From Bacteroidia bacterium (GTDB lineage Bacteria; Bacteroidota; Bacteroidia; Flavobacteriales_D; Cryomorphaceae): a stretch of DNA of 64,000 nucleotides. This document shows, in pieces, positions 60,529 through 64,000 of the stretch. The stretch's first letter is position 1, and each line of letters starts with the position of its first letter. Under the pieces are notes generated by a model. It did no database searches. It worked only from the letters and a program-made list of their open reading frames with translations, and was not told the DNA's origin. The position numbers and the translations under genes are program-made. The stretch spans positions 496,001-560,000 of the forward strand of contig JAUICL010000001.1 of NCBI GenBank assembly GCA_030427905.1. Direction: 5' to 3'.

Positions 60529-62268
60529 TTAATACTTAGGAATATTCGCTTTAAACGATACATCGTCGTATACACCAAATTCTGGTGTTCCAATTCCTCC
60601 GAATGGAGTGTATAGCAAATTACCATTAGTCGTTTCACCTTTCGCGTAGATGACAGGTGATGTTACAGCTCCAGGCTCTGAGTAGTAGTAGTTAAACTCA
60701 CCAGCAGGGGCCGTAAGGGCCTCAGTGAAGAAGCACTTGTCTGGTGGAATATTTGGTGTTGTCGCATTGATAATGCGCTCACGATATGTCAAGTAAGGAA
60801 TAATTGGTTGAATAATGTCACAACCAAATGGGTTTACTTGATCTACTAATTCAATAAGGTCAGAAGGGACATCGGCCTGATCGGTTGGCGGCATAGGAAC
60901 GGCAAGAGTCACAGTTCTAATCAGTATACCAACTCCTTGGATTTCGATACCCTGATTCCCCGTGATTTTCACATACGAAAGTCCACTAAAGACATCGGTA
61001 ATTTTTTCTGCCATGAATCCTACTATTCCGAATTGGTCTAGACCTAGCGTGTCAGTCATACCACTTGCTGCAAGAATTCTATTGTAAGAATATTGATCTC
61101 TAAATGGGTTTCCATTTCCAGAGCCAATTAGGAAGGCTACGAGCTCTTGTTCACAAGCTGGGCAATCGATTCCACCACAATCCACATCCAACTCAAACAC
61201 GTTATCATCTGGGTGGGTAATCGGTGTGTTTTGGATTAGGTCGTGACAAGAAGGGCAAATCTCACATGTTTCAAATCCTGGGATTGGGTAGTCGAGACAG
61301 TCAACATCAAACTCAGGGCCGTTCTTGATATCATCTGCACAGGTTGGACAAGGTGGGCAGTTTGGTCCACCACAGTCTATTCCTTCTTCAGCACCATCTT
61401 GGATGCCGTTGTTACAAGATTCTGTCAAGTCACAAAGCGTTATACAGTTTCCACCGCAGTCGATTCCCGTTTCAGCGCCGTTTTGAATGCCATCAAAACA
61501 AGTAGGAATCGGGCAATCAGGACACATGGTAAATGGGTTGTCGTCACAGTCAATTCCCGTTTCAATAACCACCAAGTAACCATCCACAAAATCATCGCTT
61601 ACTTCAATATGAATGTTCTGAATTCCATCAGTACAAGTTGGGTCTGGACATGGACCACAAACAGATGGCTCTGGAGAGTCACCACAATCAATTCCCGTTT
61701 CAGTTCCGTTTTGGATTCCATCCAAACAGTTGGCTGGTGGACAAGGGTCCGTACAAGATCCACCGCAGTCTACTCCTGTCTCATCTCCATTTTGGATACC
61801 GTCTTCACATGTTGGCAAACAAACTTGTGGACATGGAAAACCGCAGTCAATACCTGTTTCCATCACCAATGAGTACAAATTTCCTGCTAGATCCTGACCT
61901 ACTGTATCGTATTGAAGGTCTTCGGGTGTCAGGTTCAGATTGCGAACCCAGTGCGCATTTTGAACACCATCGTCACAAGTGGCACAAGGCTGCTCCGCCC
62001 CACATGCATCGCCACCACAGTCAATACCTATTACATTCTGGTTGGTAGCTGTAACTGGGCTTTGCTCTCCTTGGTTTTGAATTCGGTCGTCGCAACTTGG
62101 CGGACATTCCGGGCAGTTTGGCCCTCCGCAGTCTACTCTTAATTCGCCTTGATTCTTCGTTTCGTCGAAACAAGTTGGATTAATCTTATTGTCTTCGTTT
62201 CTACAAGCCGTGATAGCTAGTAATACGAAGAGGGCGAGCCCTAAATGTTTGAGGATATTATCTTTCAT
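60529..62268 (-). CDS. Lipoprotein with ten cysteine-rich repeats
   Basis: 579 residues. A lipobox (LLAITAC, Cys22) precedes ten repeats (about 32-375) of the type C-x-DGIQNG-x-ETGIDCGG-x-CPxC, each with about four cysteines. Repeats 2, 3, 6 and 10 carry extra insertions between the IQN and ETG parts. A repeat-free domain of about 200 residues follows (QELVAFLIGSGNGNPFRDQ onward). Such repeats are seen in Bacteroidota and myxobacterial surface proteins; the cysteines probably form disulphides. Function unknown. It has a perfect promoter at 62350-62379. Confidence 0.85.
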   Translation of the reverse strand: MKDNILKHLGLALFVLLAITACRNEDNKINPTCFDETKNQGELRVDCGGPNCPECPPSCDDRIQNQGEQSPVTATNQNVIGIDCGGDACGAEQPCATCDDGVQNAHWVRNLNLTPEDLQYDTVGQDLAGNLYSLVMETGIDCGFPCPQVCLPTCEDGIQNGDETGVDCGGSCTDPCPPANCLDGIQNGTETGIDCGDSPEPSVCGPCPDPTCTDGIQNIHIEVSDDFVDGYLVVIETGIDCDDNPFTMCPDCPIPTCFDGIQNGAETGIDCGGNCITLCDLTESCNNGIQDGAEEGIDCGGPNCPPCPTCADDIKNGPEFDVDCLDYPIPGFETCEICPSCHDLIQNTPITHPDDNVFELDVDCGGIDCPACEQELVAFLIGSGNGNPFRDQYSYNRILAASGMTDTLGLDQFGIVGFMAEKITDVFSGLSYVKITGNQGIEIQGVGILIRTVTLAVPMPPTDQADVPSDLIELVDQVNPFGCDIIQPIIPYLTYRERIINATTPNIPPDKCFFTEALTAPAGEFNYYYSEPGAVTSPVIYAKGETTNGNLLYTPFGGIGTPEFGVYDDVSFKANIPKY

Positions 62269-62349
62269 CCGTATCGATTATTTGCGCAATTCTTTCAAAA
62301 TAGGTCATCATTGACCTATACTCTTGGGCCAAGATACTATTCAGACGAC

Positions 62350-62379
62350 CAAAAATAACAAAAGTTGTTTGTGAGCCAA
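62350..62379 (-). promoter_or_regulatory. Bacteroidota-type promoter for the cysteine-repeat lipoprotein
   Basis: On the minus strand, TTG (complement of 62377-62379), a 19-nt spacer and TATTTTTG (complement of 62350-62357). A full match; leader about 75 nt. Confidence 0.78.
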
Positions 62380-62449
62380 GTTCTATTATCTGCCTATCTT
62401 GTGGTGCAAGAAGAAGATCAGGAGTGATTCTCAAGAATGTTGGTGTAAA

Positions 62450-64000
62450 ATGGAGTTGATACAAGACAATATAGATTGGCTTTTGCCCAATTTGAGTGGA
62501 GAGGAAAAGAGTAAAAGGCTGCTAGCCGAAGTGCCACAGCTTCATCCTGTTATAGCGGAAATTCTTTCGCGCCGGGGGATCTTAGATTATGATGGGATGC
62601 GCGATTTTTTCAATCCAGACCTTTCAACCATCGATGATTTTGGCAAAATGCTGAACATCGAGCGTGCCGCAGATCGGGTGGTAAAAGCCATCGAGTCGAA
62701 TGATCATATTCTACTCTACGGCGATTACGATGTGGATGGGACCTGTGCAGTTTCCATTTTCTACCAATTTCTAGAGTCGCTCAGCGCTGATGTTTCCTTC
62801 TACATTCCCGATCGCTACTCCGAAGGCTATGGTGTGAGTGAGCAAGGGGTAGAAGCTGCCATAGAACGCAAGGCTTCGCTAATGATCACCCTCGACTGCG
62901 GCATTACAGCCAACGACACGTTGAAGCTGGCACAAGATGCTGGAATCGATGTGATCATTTGCGATCACCACTTACCGGGCCCGGTTCTTCCGCCCGTTTT
63001 TGCCGTTTTGAATCCCCATCAGCACGACTGCGATTTTGATGGCTTGGAGCTCTGTGGATGCGGTGTGGGCTTGATGCTCATCAGAGAGATAAGTCAAAAA
63101 CTGGACATGCCCGATGCCTGGGAAGCCTATCTTTCTTTCACGGCCATTGCTACGGCTTGCGATATCGTTCCGATGAGAGGGATAAATCGAATTTTGGTGG
63201 CTCAGGGTATGAAACAACTCGTGGAGAGACCACCGAAAGGCGTGAGAGCGCTGGTTTGTCTGGAAGAAAACGATCCTTTTACCATTAAGTCCGTCAGTGA
63301 TGTAGTCTTTGGAATTGGCCCAAAAATTAACGCAGCAGGGAGATTGGAGCACGCTTCGCTCGCGGTCGATCTCTTCACCAAGTACGATGATGATGTGATT
63401 GCTGAGCTAGCAGCCAAGATCAATGAACTCAACACCAAGCGCAAGGATTTGGATGCTGGTGCCACCCAGGAAGCTCTCAGGCAGATTGAAGCCTGGCCCG
63501 ACGCCAAGATGAGAAATACCACCGTGGTATACGGTCAAAACTGGAACAAGGGAATAATCGGCATTGTGGCTTCGCGCTTGATTGAAGTCTACTACCGCCC
63601 CACCATTGTTTTCACCGAATCAAATGGTATGTTGACGGGTTCTGTACGCAGTGTGGATGGATTCGACGTGCACAAGTCGCTCCTATCTTGTAGCGCCTAC
63701 TTCGAAAAGTTTGGTGGGCACGCCGCGGCAGCTGGTATCACCATGAAAAAGGAGAAACTCGATGGGTTTGTCGAGGCTTTTGAACGGGTGGTTTCATCTG
63801 AATTGAAACTAGAACAGAAAAAGCCGACTATTTCGGTTGATGCCTTGGTCAATTTTAAGGATTGGAACAATGGCGACCTGAACAAATTCATGGCTCAGAT
63901 GAATCGGATGAGACCATTTGGACCGGGAAATCTGCCCATCGTTTTCGCCACTGATCACTGTCTGGCCAAAGACGTTCGAGTGCTAAAAGGTGAGCATTTG
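62450..64000 (+). CDS. recJ: Single-stranded-DNA-specific exonuclease RecJ, 3' end outside window
   Basis: The frame opens at ATG 62450 and runs off the end of the window (about 517 residues seen). Motifs are GDYDVDGTCAVS (DHH motif I), TLDCGITAND, ICDHHLPGP (the DHH signature), GIGPKINAAGRLEHAS and, in the DHHA1 part, KFGGHAAAAGITM. It is a 5'-3' single-strand exonuclease in recombination and mismatch repair. It is divergent from the cysteine-repeat lipoprotein with 181 bp between them. Confidence 0.94.
   Translation, partial: MELIQDNIDWLLPNLSGEEKSKRLLAEVPQLHPVIAEILSRRGILDYDGMRDFFNPDLSTIDDFGKMLNIERAADRVVKAIESNDHILLYGDYDVDGTCAVSIFYQFLESLSADVSFYIPDRYSEGYGVSEQGVEAAIERKASLMITLDCGITANDTLKLAQDAGIDVIICDHHLPGPVLPPVFAVLNPHQHDCDFDGLELCGCGVGLMLIREISQKLDMPDAWEAYLSFTAIATACDIVPMRGINRILVAQGMKQLVERPPKGVRALVCLEENDPFTIKSVSDVVFGIGPKINAAGRLEHASLAVDLFTKYDDDVIAELAAKINELNTKRKDLDAGATQEALRQIEAWPDAKMRNTTVVYGQNWNKGIIGIVASRLIEVYYRPTIVFTESNGMLTGSVRSVDGFDVHKSLLSCSAYFEKFGGHAAAAGITMKKEKLDGFVEAFERVVSSELKLEQKKPTISVDALVNFKDWNNGDLNKFMAQMNRMRPFGPGNLPIVFATDHCLAKDVRVLKGEHL

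Noticed and set aside
61150-62170. Regular repeats at the DNA level resembling a CRISPR array
   Set aside because: The repeats are codons of a cysteine-rich protein, vary in length, and there are no uniform spacers or cas genes.
62258-62464. 68-residue leftward frame upstream of the cysteine-repeat lipoprotein
   Set aside because: A perfect promoter (62350-62379) for the lipoprotein lies inside it and it overlaps both neighbouring gene starts.

Overview
The window is a stretch of bacterial chromosome from the phylum Bacteroidota, most likely a marine or aquatic member of the Flavobacteriales (Cryomorphaceae-like). The reasons are type IX secretion (T9SS) C-terminal sorting domains on several exported proteins, DUF4270, DUF4271 and DUF3109 family genes, a fused MurF-alanine racemase, promoters of the Bacteroidota type (TTG, 19-20 nt, TAnnTTTG), an absence of obvious Shine-Dalgarno sequences, and gene pairs usual for the phylum (DUF4270-glmS; DUF4271, HemD-like, rnpA). 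Most of the window is ordinary, densely packed housekeeping sequence. No rRNA, CRISPR array, insertion sequence or prophage was seen. There is one tRNA, tRNA-Leu(CAA).

Layout. 1-4.3 kb: the end of an exported protein, a methionine/glutamine transaminase plus omega-amidase pair, a lipoprotein and a free-methionine sulfoxide reductase. 4.3-12.9 kb: T9SS cargo, ComF, a coiled-coil membrane protein, a giant outer-membrane protein, exonuclease III and a peptide-binding lipoprotein. 13-17.7 kb: an OmpA lipoprotein facing a leftward group radA, rfaE2-like, flippase-like and panC. 17.8-21.9 kb: a single-domain GT5 glycogen synthase-like protein, DUF4270 and glmS, ending at a strong terminator. 22-24.1 kb: a small AT-richer accessory island with a HicAB toxin-antitoxin pair, two orphan small proteins and a family of REP-like palindromes. 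24.1-27.8 kb: sulfate activation to PAPS (cysC-cysD-cysN) with divergent cysQ. 27.8-33.1 kb: an S41 protease, dCMP deaminase, a hexanucleotide microsatellite, a six-repeat T9SS protein and tRNA-Leu. 33.2-37.7 kb: prs, rplY, pth, glyS and DUF3109. 38-41.5 kb: class Ia ribonucleotide reductase nrdB-nrdA. 41.7-44.5 kb: haem genes hemA-hemC-hemD. 44.5-51 kb: glutaryl-CoA dehydrogenase, DUF4271, a second HemD-like gene, rnpA, a second S41 protease and an O-antigen ligase-like protein. 51-56.8 kb: a T9SS subtilase, MurF-Alr and thymidine kinase. 57-64 kb: an M28 peptidase, rsmI, an oxidoreductase, a cysteine-rich repeat lipoprotein and the start of recJ.

The points most worth a second look are these. 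(1) hemD has no usable start codon; its reading frame enters from hemC across a run of nine A residues, which suggests frameshifting, transcriptional slippage or a sequencing error. (2) hicA has an in-frame TAA eleven codons before a second stop that overlaps the hicB start; reading through it restores a normal C-terminal helix. (3) The island carries REP-like palindromes and a direct repeat of about 60 bp. (4) Four genes have a TAnnTTTG element only 4-6 nt before the start codon, which suggests leaderless mRNAs. I did not find a convincing new multi-gene system. The hicA lesion and the hemC-hemD junction are the best candidates for unusual biology.
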